NCBI GenBank assembly: GCA_027451915.1
Contig: DAIDHU010000265.1
Location: forward strand, 1 to 10,979
Length of the DNA: 10,979 nt
Direction: 5' to 3'
Source of the DNA: Thiomonas sp.
GTDB lineage: Bacteria; Pseudomonadota; Gammaproteobacteria; Burkholderiales; Burkholderiaceae_C
Below are positions 1-6,520 of this stretch, one piece after another. Position numbers and translations under genes: made by a program. The number at the start of each line of letters is the position of its first letter. Within the stretch, counting starts at the first letter, position 1. Below the pieces are notes generated by a model. It saw nothing but the letters and a program-made list of their open reading frames with translations. It was not told the DNA's origin and did not search any database.

Positions 1-632
1 TCGATGGCCGCATTGAGGGCCAGGAGATTGGTCTGGTAGGAAATCTCTCGAATGTTGTGCACCAGGGAGGAAATCGTCCCCACCTGCTCGAGCAGGGCCT
101 TCACGGCCTGGGAGTTGCCGGCGATGGCGTCCTTGACCACGCCGATGGCCCCGTCCACCGCCTCCATCGACTGGCTGACCTCGGTCTCGGCCTTGACCAG
201 GGAGCCCAGGATGTTCTTGAGCCGATCGTTGAGTTCCACCGCCTCGCGGCGCGCCGAGATGTTGCGCAGGCTGGCGTGCAGGCACAGGGGCTGGCCCAGG
301 GGGTCGCGGATGGCCGCCACCGTCACGGAGAACAGGAAACTGCCCACGGACAGCTGGGCATGCAGGTGCTCGAGCGCGCCCGCGGCCACCGCCTGCAGCT
401 TGTCCTGCGCTCCCTGACCGAGCAGGCGCGCCAGGGGCAGGCCCTGCAGGCGCTCGGGGTCGAAGTCGGCTCCGACGGTGGCCCGGAACATGGCGGCGAA
501 GCGCGCCATGGTGGTGCGCGCGGCGGGGTTGGCGTGGAACACCGCGAAGCCGCCGACCGGCTCGGCCAGCAGCTCCAGGGTTTCCATGCTGTGAAAGGCC
601 TGTTCCAGGCCGGATTGAATCGTGCTTTCCAT
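1..632 (-). CDS. Soluble PAS-containing methyl-accepting chemotaxis protein, N-terminal part (cut by window edge)
   Basis: Chemoreceptor that would signal to the CheA/CheW array. The reading frame is open from ATG at 632 to the left edge, giving 210 residues. Residues about 15-128 look like a PAS sensor fold ending in a typical PAS exit (LRNISARRE). They are followed by a linker helix and the start of the cytoplasmic signalling coiled coil, with the hallmark QTNLLALNAAI at 200-210; the rest of the hairpin lies outside. No signal peptide or membrane segment is visible, so the protein is probably cytoplasmic or recruited to membrane arrays by partners. The start is supported by a GAGGTG ribosome-binding site about 6 bases upstream (around 639-644). 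The PAS ligand cannot be told: no clear haem- or flavin-binding signature was recognised. It appears unrelated to the adjoining threonine genes. The MCP call is sure, the PAS call likely. Confidence 0.9.
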   Translation of the reverse strand, partial: MESTIQSGLEQAFHSMETLELLAEPVGGFAVFHANPAARTTMARFAAMFRATVGADFDPERLQGLPLARLLGQGAQDKLQAVAAGALEHLHAQLSVGSFLFSVTVAAIRDPLGQPLCLHASLRNISARREAVELNDRLKNILGSLVKAETEVSQSMEAVDGAIGVVKDAIAGNSQAVKALLEQVGTISSLVHNIREISYQTNLLALNAAI

Positions 633-683
633 CGTTGCACCTCGTGGCCATGCATTGTGCGCCGATGCCTATGACATACCGTT

Positions 684-708
684 CATGATGCGGAGAATCG
701 GCATCATG
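684..708. repeat. Perfect 8-bp inverted repeat with 9-bp spacer upstream of the chemoreceptor gene
   Basis: CATGATGC at 684-691 is matched exactly by its reverse complement GCATCATG at 701-708. The element lies 52 bp upstream of the chemoreceptor start and 110 bp past the tdh stop. It could be an operator for the chemoreceptor gene or an RNA hairpin ending the kbl-tdh transcript. No T-run follows on either strand, so a classical intrinsic terminator is not supported. The rest of the 633-817 gap holds no recognisable gene and only weak short dyads. Confidence 0.45.
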
Positions 709-817
709 CGCGATGCAACGGGGCCTGCACGCCTTGCAGACACAACAACGACGCAAGTCCGCTTCGCTTGAGCGTCCCGGTCGCGGATCCCGGAAATCGC
801 GGGGCGATCCGGCGGGC

Positions 818-1774
818 TCAGGCCGCGGCCGGAACGCGCAGGTGCCGGATCATGTCGGCGACCATGTCGTCCAGGCCGTACTCGGCGCGCCAGCGCCAGT
901 CGGAGCGGGCGGCCGAATCGTCGATGGAATCGGGCCAGGCGTGGGCGATGGCCTGCCGGTAGTCGGGGGCGTAGCGCAGTTCGAAGCCCGGCAGGTGGCG
1001 CCGGATCGCCTCGGCGATCTGGCGGGGCGTGAAGCTCATGGCGGCCACGTTGTAGCTGCCCCGCTCGCTGATGCACGAGGCGGGCGCCTGCATGAGTTCG
1101 AGGGTCGCGCGGATGGCGTCCGGCATGTACATCATGGGCAGGGCCTCGTCGGGCTCCAGAAAGCAGCTGTAGGTCTCGCCCTTGAGCGCGGCATGGAAAA
1201 TGTCCACCGCGTAATCCGTGGTGCCCCCGCCGGGCGGCGTGGTGTAGGAAATCAGGCCGGGGTAGCGCAGGCTGCGCACGTCGACCCCGTGCTGCGCGTG
1301 GTACCAGCGGCACAGGCCCTCTCCGGCCAGCTTGGAGATGCCGTAGACCGTGGTGGGCTCCATCACCGTGCGCTGGGGCGTGTTCTCGCGGGGCGTGCTG
1401 GGGCCGAAGGCGGCGATGGAACTGGGCCAGAACACCCGCTCGATGCCGCCCTGGCGCGCCAGCTCCAGAACGTTGAGCAGGCTGCTGGTGTTCAGGTTCC
1501 AGGCCCACATGGGGGCCTTTTCCCCGCTGGCCGACAGGGCCGCCGCGAGCAGGTAGACCTGGGTGATGCCATGGCGCTCGACCACCGTGGCCAGGTCCCC
1601 GCGCGAGGTGGCGTCGAGCATCTCGTGGCGCAGCTGCGGATGGCGGCCCACGGGAGCCAGGTCGGCGGTGATCACTTGCCCGGCCCCGTGGCGCTGCGCC
1701 AGGGCCAGGCTGAGTTCGGAGCCGATCTGGCCGTTGGCGCCGATGATCAGGATCCGGGGCGAGGCGGGTTTCAT
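818..1774 (-). CDS. tdh: L-threonine 3-dehydrogenase, short-chain (NAD-epimerase-like) type
   Basis: Oxidises L-threonine to 2-amino-3-ketobutyrate with NAD+ in the cytoplasm; the unstable product goes to the neighbouring CoA ligase. The 318-residue protein is an extended short-chain dehydrogenase: Rossmann motif GANGQIG at 12-18, serines S118/S119 in the WPSS segment, and catalytic Y144 and K148 in the VYGISK motif. The region 171-190 (YPGLISYTTPPGGGTTDYAV) is typical of SDR-type threonine dehydrogenases known from Flavobacterium and Cupriavidus, not of sugar-nucleotide epimerases. The length is as expected for this type, and this is not the zinc-dependent Tdh of E. coli. ATG at 1774 overlaps the kbl stop (ATGA) and has a GGAG about 8 bases upstream. 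It is the second gene of the kbl-tdh operon, and that pairing strongly supports the assignment over a generic epimerase label. Confidence 0.93.
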   Translation of the reverse strand: MKPASPRILIIGANGQIGSELSLALAQRHGAGQVITADLAPVGRHPQLRHEMLDATSRGDLATVVERHGITQVYLLAAALSASGEKAPMWAWNLNTSSLLNVLELARQGGIERVFWPSSIAAFGPSTPRENTPQRTVMEPTTVYGISKLAGEGLCRWYHAQHGVDVRSLRYPGLISYTTPPGGGTTDYAVDIFHAALKGETYSCFLEPDEALPMMYMPDAIRATLELMQAPASCISERGSYNVAAMSFTPRQIAEAIRRHLPGFELRYAPDYRQAIAHAWPDSIDDSAARSDWRWRAEYGLDDMVADMIRHLRVPAAA

Positions 1775-2973
1775 GGAATCAGCTCCAGTTCCCGCCCGGC
1801 CTGGGCGAAGGCTTCCAGCGCCTGGCGCAGCGTGGGGGTGTCGTGCACCGCGCTGATCTGCACGCGGATGCGTGCCTGGCCCTGCGGCACCACGGGATAG
1901 AAAAAGCCCACCACGTACACGCCGAGCTCCAGCAGGCGGGCGGCCAGGCGCTGCGCCTTGTCGGCGTCGTACACCATGATCGGCACGATGGGGTGGCTGC
2001 CTGGCTTGACCTCGAAGCCCAGTTGCTCGATGCCGGCGCGGAACAGGCGGGTGTTGGCCTCCAGGCGGTCGCGCAGCTCGGTGCTGGCCTCGAGAATGTC
2101 CAGCACCGCGATGGAGGCGCCGACGATGGCCGGCGCCACGGTGTTGGAGAACAGGTAGGGGCGCGAGCGCTGGCGCAGCAGCGCCACCACCTCGGCGCGC
2201 GCGCTGGTGAAGCCGCCGGAGGCCCCGCCCAGGGCCTTGCCCAGCGTGCCGGTGATGATGTCCACGCGCCCGAACACCCCGCGCAGCTCGTGGGTTCCAC
2301 GCCCGCGCGTGCCCAGGAAGCCGCTGGCATGGCATTCGTCGATGCCTAGCAGGGCGCCGAATTCGTCGCAGATGCCGCGCATTTCGTCGAGCCGGGCGAT
2401 GGTGCCGTCCATGGAGAACACGCCGTCGGTGAACACCAGCACATGGCGCGCTCCCTCGGCCCGCGCCAGCGCCAGCTGGCTGCGCAGGCTGGCCATGTCG
2501 TCGTGCGCGTAGCGCATGCGCCGCGCCTTGCTCAGGCGGATGCCGTCGATGATCGACGCGTGGTTCAGCGTGTCGCTGATCACCGCGTCCTCGGGACCGA
2601 GCAAGGTCTCGAACAGGCCGCCGTTGGCGTCGAAGGCCGAGCCGTAGAGAATGGTGTCCTCGGTGCCCAGGAAGGCCGAGAGCCGGCGCTCCAGGGTCTT
2701 GTGCAGGTCCTGGGTGCCGCAGATGAAGCGCACCGAGCTCAGGCCGAAGCCGTGGGTGCGCAGCGCTTCGTGCGCGGCCTCGATCACCCGCGGGTGCGAG
2801 GACAGGCCCAGGTAGTTGTTCGCGCACAGGTTGATGACCTCGCGCCCGTCGAGCGTGCGCACCCGGGCTCCTTGCGGCGAGGCGATGACCCGCTCGTTCT
2901 TGAACAGGCCGGCGGCACGCCGGGTGTCGAGTTCGCGGCGGATGGAGGCGTGGAAGGCGTCTGCGTCGGACAT
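1771..2973 (-). CDS. kbl: 2-amino-3-ketobutyrate CoA ligase (glycine C-acetyltransferase)
   Basis: PLP enzyme that cleaves 2-amino-3-ketobutyrate with CoA to glycine and acetyl-CoA, the second step of threonine catabolism. At 400 residues it matches the family length (about 398). Visible landmarks are the substrate segment CANNYLGLSSHP (50-61), the PLP-stacking histidine H138 (LNHAS), D212 and H215 in IDECHASG, the Schiff-base lysine K246 in TGTLGKALGG, and the C-terminal arginine of the QARIRVQ segment. The whole fold-type I alpha-oxoamine synthase domain is present and appears intact. ATG at 2973 gives the usual N-terminus (MSDADAF). An ATG at 3018 would add 15 low-complexity residues and was not chosen. 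No ribosome-binding site precedes 2973, so initiation may be weak or unusual. It is first in the operon, divergent from the XRE/cupin regulator. Confidence 0.97.
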   Translation of the reverse strand: MSDADAFHASIRRELDTRRAAGLFKNERVIASPQGARVRTLDGREVINLCANNYLGLSSHPRVIEAAHEALRTHGFGLSSVRFICGTQDLHKTLERRLSAFLGTEDTILYGSAFDANGGLFETLLGPEDAVISDTLNHASIIDGIRLSKARRMRYAHDDMASLRSQLALARAEGARHVLVFTDGVFSMDGTIARLDEMRGICDEFGALLGIDECHASGFLGTRGRGTHELRGVFGRVDIITGTLGKALGGASGGFTSARAEVVALLRQRSRPYLFSNTVAPAIVGASIAVLDILEASTELRDRLEANTRLFRAGIEQLGFEVKPGSHPIVPIMVYDADKAQRLAARLLELGVYVVGFFYPVVPQGQARIRVQISAVHDTPTLRQALEAFAQAGRELELIP

Positions 2974-3032
2974 GGCGTGATTCGAGGAGGTCGCGGGGGC
3001 GGGCCCGGGTGGTAGCATCCGATCGATAAATC

Positions 3033-3060
3033 GAACATGTTCATCATAACGAACATGTTG
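3033..3060. promoter_or_regulatory. Twin palindromic operator in the kbl/regulator divergent region
   Basis: Two near-identical palindromes, GAACATGTTC at 3033-3042 and GAACATGTTG at 3051-3060, are separated by 8 bp (centres 18 bp apart) inside an AT-rich island that stands out from its surroundings. They lie between kbl (start 2973, minus) and the regulator (start 3084, plus). The arrangement suits two dimers of a helix-turn-helix protein; the adjacent XRE/cupin regulator is the obvious candidate, by inference from position. No other copy was noticed in the window. Confidence 0.65.
3043..3048 (-). promoter_or_regulatory. Candidate -10 box for kbl-tdh
   Basis: On the minus strand the bases between the two palindromes read TATGAT, five of six matches to the sigma-70 -10 consensus. 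A weak -35 (TGTATA, three of six) sits 17 bp upstream at 3066-3071. The box is flanked on both sides by the palindromes, so a bound regulator would cover it. The predicted transcript would carry a leader of roughly 60 bases before kbl. This rests on consensus matching only. Confidence 0.35.
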
Positions 3061-3083
3061 TGCACTATACAGAACAGACCGCC

Positions 3084-3689
3084 ATGGCGCAACTTTCCGT
3101 CGAGAATCCCCTTTTCGCACCGGGCGAAGGCCCGCCCGCGGTGGGTGCCGCGCTGCAGGCGCTGCGCCAGCGCCAGAGGCTGTCGCTGGACGAGCTGTCG
3201 CGTCGCGCGGGAGTGTCCAAGTCCATGCTGTCGCAGATCGAGCGCAATCTGGCCAATCCCACGGTCGCTGTGCTGTGGCGCCTGTCCAATGCGCTGGGGG
3301 TGCCCCTGGGCGAGCTGTTGGCCGGCGGCTCTCCCGCAAGGCCCGAGGCCGGGATCGCCCTGGTGCCGCCGCATGCGATCCCCGCGCTCAAGAGCCCGGA
3401 CGGGCATTGCGATCTGCGCATCCTCGGCCCCATCGACCTCGCCGGGCGCTTCGAGTGGTACGAGCTGAGCGTGGAGCCCGGGGGCGTGCTGGCCTCCGAG
3501 CCTCACGAGGCGGGCACGCAGGAGCATTTGTCGGTGCTGGGCGGAGCGCTCACCGTGCGCAGCGGCGCCGACGAGCGCCGCGTGCGCCATGGCGAGACCG
3601 CGCGCTACGCGGCCGACGTCGCGCATGCCATCAGCAATGCCGGCAAGACCTCGGCCAGCGCGCTGCTGGTGGTCGTGCATCCGGCCTGA
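3084..3689 (+). CDS. XRE-family transcriptional regulator with C-terminal cupin domain
   Basis: A 201-residue DNA-binding regulator. Residues about 22-78 form an XRE/Cro helix-turn-helix, with the recognition region AGVSKSMLSQIERNLANPT at 42-60, a hallmark of this family. Residues about 110-200 form a small cupin beta-barrel (EPHEAGTQEHLSVLGG around 139-154) that usually binds a small effector. Family members often control amino-acid or polyamine metabolism. Divergence from kbl-tdh across twin palindromes suggests control of threonine catabolism and of its own gene; the effector is unknown. ATG at 3084 was chosen. An in-frame GTG at 3060 would place the N-terminus inside the operator. Neither has a clear ribosome-binding site, and a TATACA at 3066-3071 could give a near-leaderless transcript. 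Only 9 bp separate its stop from the acyltransferase start, so the two are probably co-transcribed. Confidence 0.9.
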   Translation: MAQLSVENPLFAPGEGPPAVGAALQALRQRQRLSLDELSRRAGVSKSMLSQIERNLANPTVAVLWRLSNALGVPLGELLAGGSPARPEAGIALVPPHAIPALKSPDGHCDLRILGPIDLAGRFEWYELSVEPGGVLASEPHEAGTQEHLSVLGGALTVRSGADERRVRHGETARYAADVAHAISNAGKTSASALLVVVHPA

Positions 3690-3698
3690 GGGCTGCGC

Positions 3699-4469
3699 GT
3701 GCGCCCGATCCGCGTGCTCGACGCGTTGCGAAGCTATTTCGGGCTCGCGGCCTTCGGCGTCATGGGCCTGGCGTGGACGCCCCCGGCCCTGCTGCTCGGC
3801 GCCCTGCTGCCGCCCCGCGCCGCCCGCGCCGTGGGGCGCGCGGTGATCCGCGCCGGCTTTCATGCCTACCTCGGCCTGCTGCGACGCATCGGCGCCTGCC
3901 GTTTCGAGCTGGGCGAGCTCGACAGCCTGCGCGGCCAGGGGCCCTTGATCCTGGCGCCCAACCATCCCTCGCTGATCGACGCCGTGCTGGTGCTGTCGCG
4001 CCTGCGGGGGCCGGCCTGCGTGATGAAGGCCGGGCTGCTGGGCAACCCGGTGCTGGGCGCGGGTGCCCGGCTGGCGGGATACATTCCCAATGACAACCTG
4101 CGCGGCATGATCGAGCGGGCCGTGGCCGAATTGCGCGAGGGCCGCTGCCTGCTGCTGTTTCCCGAGGGCACGCGCAGCAGCGCGCACCCCGTAGGACCGA
4201 TGCGCGGGATCGTGGGCCTGATCGCCCGCCAGGCCGGGGTGCCCGTGCAGACCTTGCTGATCGAGGCCGATTCCCCCTTCCTGGGCAAGCGCTGGGGCCT
4301 GGGCGAGGTGCCTCGCCTGCCCATCGGCTATCGTGTGCGTCTGGGCAGGCGCTTCGACCCGCCGAGCAACGCGCAGGACTTCGTGCAGGAACTGGACGCC
4401 TATTTTCGCGAAGCCCTCGGCGGGCCCGCCGGCACCCCCGCCCTGCCCGATCCCCCGACCCGCCCCTGA
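3699..4469 (+). CDS. PlsC-type lysophospholipid acyltransferase family protein (aryl-polyene-locus type)
   Basis: Membrane-bound acyltransferase of the 1-acylglycerol-3-phosphate acyltransferase superfamily, 256 residues. It has the HX4D catalytic motif (H89 and D94 in NHPSLID) and the substrate-binding FPEGTRS at 154-160. A hydrophobic N-terminal segment (about 12-38) should anchor it to the inner membrane. The start is GTG at 3699, supported by a GAGGG ribosome-binding site overlapping the regulator stop codon with normal spacing. Its stop overlaps the next start (TGATG). Adjacency to a family 2 glycosyltransferase and a ketosynthase operon matches aryl polyene clusters, where such enzymes are thought to transfer the polyene chain to a glycolipid carrier. 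A role in ordinary phospholipid synthesis cannot be excluded from sequence but fits the context less well. The C-terminal 15 residues are a Pro-rich tail. Confidence 0.88.
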   Translation: MRPIRVLDALRSYFGLAAFGVMGLAWTPPALLLGALLPPRAARAVGRAVIRAGFHAYLGLLRRIGACRFELGELDSLRGQGPLILAPNHPSLIDAVLVLSRLRGPACVMKAGLLGNPVLGAGARLAGYIPNDNLRGMIERAVAELREGRCLLLFPEGTRSSAHPVGPMRGIVGLIARQAGVPVQTLLIEADSPFLGKRWGLGEVPRLPIGYRVRLGRRFDPPSNAQDFVQELDAYFREALGGPAGTPALPDPPTRP

Positions 4470-5275
4470 TGCGCATGCCCGAGCTTGCCTACGACCCCGC
4501 CTCCGGGCCCCGCCCGAGCAGCACCCACCTGGTGCTCATTCCCAGCTACAACCCCGGCCGCGCCGTGTTCGAGACGGTGCGCACGGCCCGTGCCGCCTGG
4601 GCTCCGGTCTGGGTGGTGGTGGACGGCAGCACCGATTCCAGCGCCGAGGGGCTGGCCGACTGGGCGCGCTCCGACCCCCAGCTGCGCCTGATCCTGCTGC
4701 CGCGCAACCAGGGCAAGGGTGCCGCCGTACTGGCCGGGCTGGATGCGGCGCAGGCGGCTGGATTCACCCACGCTCTCACCATGGATTCGGACGGGCAGCA
4801 CCCGGCCGCCAGCATCCCCGAGTTCATGGAGTGCTCGCGCCGGCATCCGGCGGCGATGGTCCTGGGCAACCCGGTGTTCGCCCCCGACGCCCCGCGTCTG
4901 CGGGTGCAGGGGCGCAAGGTGTCCAACGCCTGGGCGCGCCTGGAAACCCTGGGCGCGGGCATTGGCGACTCGCTGTACGGATTCCGCGTCTACCCCATCG
5001 CGCCGCTGCGCGCCATCATGCGCGGGCAACGCTGGATGCGCCGCTTCGATTTCGACCCCGAGGCCGTGGTGCGCCTGAGCTGGGCCGGCGTGCCGGCCGT
5101 CAATCTGCCGGCGCCGGTGCGTTACCTGCGCGCCGACGAAGGCGGCGTGTCGCACTTTCGTTATCTGCGCGACAACACCCTGCTGAGCTGGATGCACCTG
5201 CGTCTGGTGCTGGGCTTCCTGCTCCGCCTGCCCATGCTGTCGTGGCGTCTGGTGGTCAGGTCATCCCGCCGTTGA
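4469..5275 (+). CDS. Family 2 glycosyltransferase (aryl-polyene-locus type)
   Basis: GT-A fold glycosyltransferase of 268 residues that transfers a sugar from a nucleotide- or lipid-activated donor, probably at the cytoplasmic membrane face. Motifs: PSYNPG (25-30), nucleotide-binding VVDGSTD (50-56), NQGKGAAV (80-87), and the metal-binding DSD at 106-108 in MDSDGQH, much as in dolichyl-phosphate-mannose synthase-like enzymes. The C-terminus (about 240-265) is an amphipathic, partly hydrophobic stretch that could bind membrane; there are no full transmembrane helices. ATG at 4469 overlaps the preceding stop, implying translational coupling; an in-frame ATG at 4475 is an alternative. In context it probably glycosylates the polyene or its lipid carrier; donor and acceptor are unknown. 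Its last 20 bp overlap the end of the convergent reductase gene. Confidence 0.9.
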   Translation: MRMPELAYDPASGPRPSSTHLVLIPSYNPGRAVFETVRTARAAWAPVWVVVDGSTDSSAEGLADWARSDPQLRLILLPRNQGKGAAVLAGLDAAQAAGFTHALTMDSDGQHPAASIPEFMECSRRHPAAMVLGNPVFAPDAPRLRVQGRKVSNAWARLETLGAGIGDSLYGFRVYPIAPLRAIMRGQRWMRRFDFDPEAVVRLSWAGVPAVNLPAPVRYLRADEGGVSHFRYLRDNTLLSWMHLRLVLGFLLRLPMLSWRLVVRSSRR

Positions 5276-6008
5276 TCGAGATCACCTGGCCGGTGATGTA
5301 GGCGGCCTTGTCCGAGGCCAGGAAGGCCACCAGCTCGGCCACTTCCTCGGGCCGGCCCGCGCGTTGCGCGGGCACCAGCCGCGCGATGGCGTCGTCGTCG
5401 AAGGCGCCCTCGCTCATCGCCGTCGCCACGATGCCGGGCGCCACCGCGTTGACCGTGATGCCGCGGCTGGCCACCTCCAGCGCCAGCGACCGCGTGGCGG
5501 CATGCAGCGCGCCCTTGGCGGCCGCGTAGTTCACCTGGCCCCGGTTGCCCCGCAGGGCCGCCACCGAGGTGATGTTGATCACGCGGCCCCAGCGGCTGCG
5601 GATCATCGGCAGCATCAGGGGCTGGGTGACCCGGAAGAATCCGTTGAGGCTGACGTCCACCACGCGCTCCCATTGCTGCGCGCCCATGCCGGGGAACACC
5701 GCGTCGTCGTGCACGCCCGCGTTGTTCACCAGCACCTGCACCGGCGCCGTCTCGAGCAGGCTGGCCATGGCGGCGGCCGTGGCCTCGGGGTCGCGCAGGT
5801 CGAAGGCCACGGCCTGCGCCTCGTGGCCCTGCCGGCGCAGGGCCTCGGCCAGAGCCTGCGCCTGCTCCAGCCGGGTGTTGGCGTGCACGATCACCTGCAT
5901 TGCGTCGCGCGCGAGCGCGGCGCAGATGGCGGCGCCGATGCCGCCGCTGCCGCCGGTGACCAGGGCGCGGCGCGGGCCGCGGTATCGTTCCATGCTGGCC
6001 GGGTTCAT
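5256..6008 (-). CDS. fabG: 3-ketoacyl-ACP reductase (FabG/ApeQ-like SDR)
   Basis: NADPH-dependent reductase that would convert the 3-ketoacyl-ACP made by the neighbouring ketosynthase to the 3-hydroxy form. The 250-residue classical SDR shows the cofactor motif TGGSGGIG (18-25), NNAG (95-98), the catalytic S148, Y161 and K165 (YAAAK), PGIVAT at 191-196, and the usual FabG C-terminus INGGMT. The start at 6008 gives an ATGA overlap with the upstream dehydratase stop; an alternative ATG at 5993 would remove five residues and break the coupling. It is the last gene of the leftward operon. Its position beside dehydratase, chain-length factor and ketosynthase indicates polyene synthesis rather than housekeeping fatty acid synthesis, although the enzyme itself resembles housekeeping FabG. 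The gene ends 20 bp inside the convergent glycosyltransferase gene, and no terminator hairpin is evident. Confidence 0.92.
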   Translation of the reverse strand: MNPASMERYRGPRRALVTGGSGGIGAAICAALARDAMQVIVHANTRLEQAQALAEALRRQGHEAQAVAFDLRDPEATAAAMASLLETAPVQVLVNNAGVHDDAVFPGMGAQQWERVVDVSLNGFFRVTQPLMLPMIRSRWGRVINITSVAALRGNRGQVNYAAAKGALHAATRSLALEVASRGITVNAVAPGIVATAMSEGAFDDDAIARLVPAQRAGRPEEVAELVAFLASDKAAYITGQVISINGGMT

Positions 6009-6520
6009 GCCTGATCTCGAGAGGGGTGGTCTGGGGACGCCGCGGCGGGCGAGGCAGGCCCGGAGCCCGGCGCGTGCCGGCCGAGCAGCACGGAGGCGCG
6101 GCCCCGCAGCAGCAGGCGTCCGGCGGAGTGCACGCTGAAACCATACATCAGCAGTTCATCGCCCTCCTGCAGGCGCTGCGCGCGCACCAGCAGGGGGGCC
6201 TGGATGTCGTCCAGCCTGGTCACGTGCAGCTCGACTCCGCGCGCGCTCACCAGCATGCCGGGCGGCACGCGAGCCCCCGCGGGTGCCAGCAGGGCTCCGT
6301 GCACGGCCATGGCCTGCGCGGCGTACTCGATGCCGCAGGCCGCGCCGAGTCGGCCGAACTGGCGCAGGGGATGGTCGGGCCGGCGCTGGTTGTCGGCGCT
6401 GCACAGCACGTGGGATGCATCCCAGGCCAGCACGCCGTCGAGCAGGCACATGGCCCCGGCGTGAGGCAGGCGCGCCGCGATCCAGTCGTGGTCGAACCGT
6501 GGGGCCGGAACGCTCAGCAT
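6005..6520 (-). CDS. Hotdog-fold 3-hydroxyacyl-ACP dehydratase (ApeP-like)
   Basis: A 171-residue hotdog-fold protein expected to dehydrate 3-hydroxyacyl-ACP to the trans-2-enoyl form, creating each double bond of the polyene. The signature LPHAGAMCLLD at 18-28 carries the putative catalytic H20, and E65 in GIEYAAQA is the likely second catalytic residue, as in FabZ/FabA-like enzymes. The last 20 or so residues are a Pro/Ala/Ser-rich tail that is probably disordered. The start at 6520 overlaps the end of the chain-length-factor gene by 7 bp, and the stop overlaps the reductase start by 4 bp, so translation is probably coupled. No strong ribosome-binding site is visible. A second dehydratase domain is common in aryl polyene loci but none is seen in this window. 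Confidence 0.87.
   Translation of the reverse strand: MLSVPAPRFDHDWIAARLPHAGAMCLLDGVLAWDASHVLCSADNQRRPDHPLRQFGRLGAACGIEYAAQAMAVHGALLAPAGARVPPGMLVSARGVELHVTRLDDIQAPLLVRAQRLQEGDELLMYGFSVHSAGRLLLRGRASVLLGRHAPGSGPASPAAASPDHPSRDQA

Noticed and set aside
780..815. Possible tdh intrinsic terminator (CGGATC at 784-789 with GATCCG at 806-811)
   Set aside because: The six-base stem has a 16-base loop and no following T-run, and part of it lies within a few bases of the stop codon; too weak to annotate.
818..1774. UDP-glucose 4-epimerase or other nucleotide-sugar epimerase
   Set aside because: The general fold is shared, but the length, the YPGLISYTTPPGGGTTDYAV segment and the operon with kbl identify threonine dehydrogenase.
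713..1900. Long plus-strand open frame opposite tdh (395 residues)
   Set aside because: It runs antisense to well-supported catalytic motifs of tdh, is rich in Gly/Arg/Ala/His with no recognisable domain, and reflects the third-position GC bias of the real gene.
3060..3083. GTG at 3060 as the regulator start
   Set aside because: It would put coding sequence over the second palindrome and adds eight residues not typical of the family; ATG 3084 fits better, although neither has a clear ribosome-binding site.
2784..4187. Long minus-strand open frame crossing the regulator and acyltransferase (467 residues)
   Set aside because: Its Gln/Ala/Arg/His-rich low-complexity translation is antisense to the HTH and PlsC motifs and crosses the promoter region; there is no domain or ribosome-binding site.
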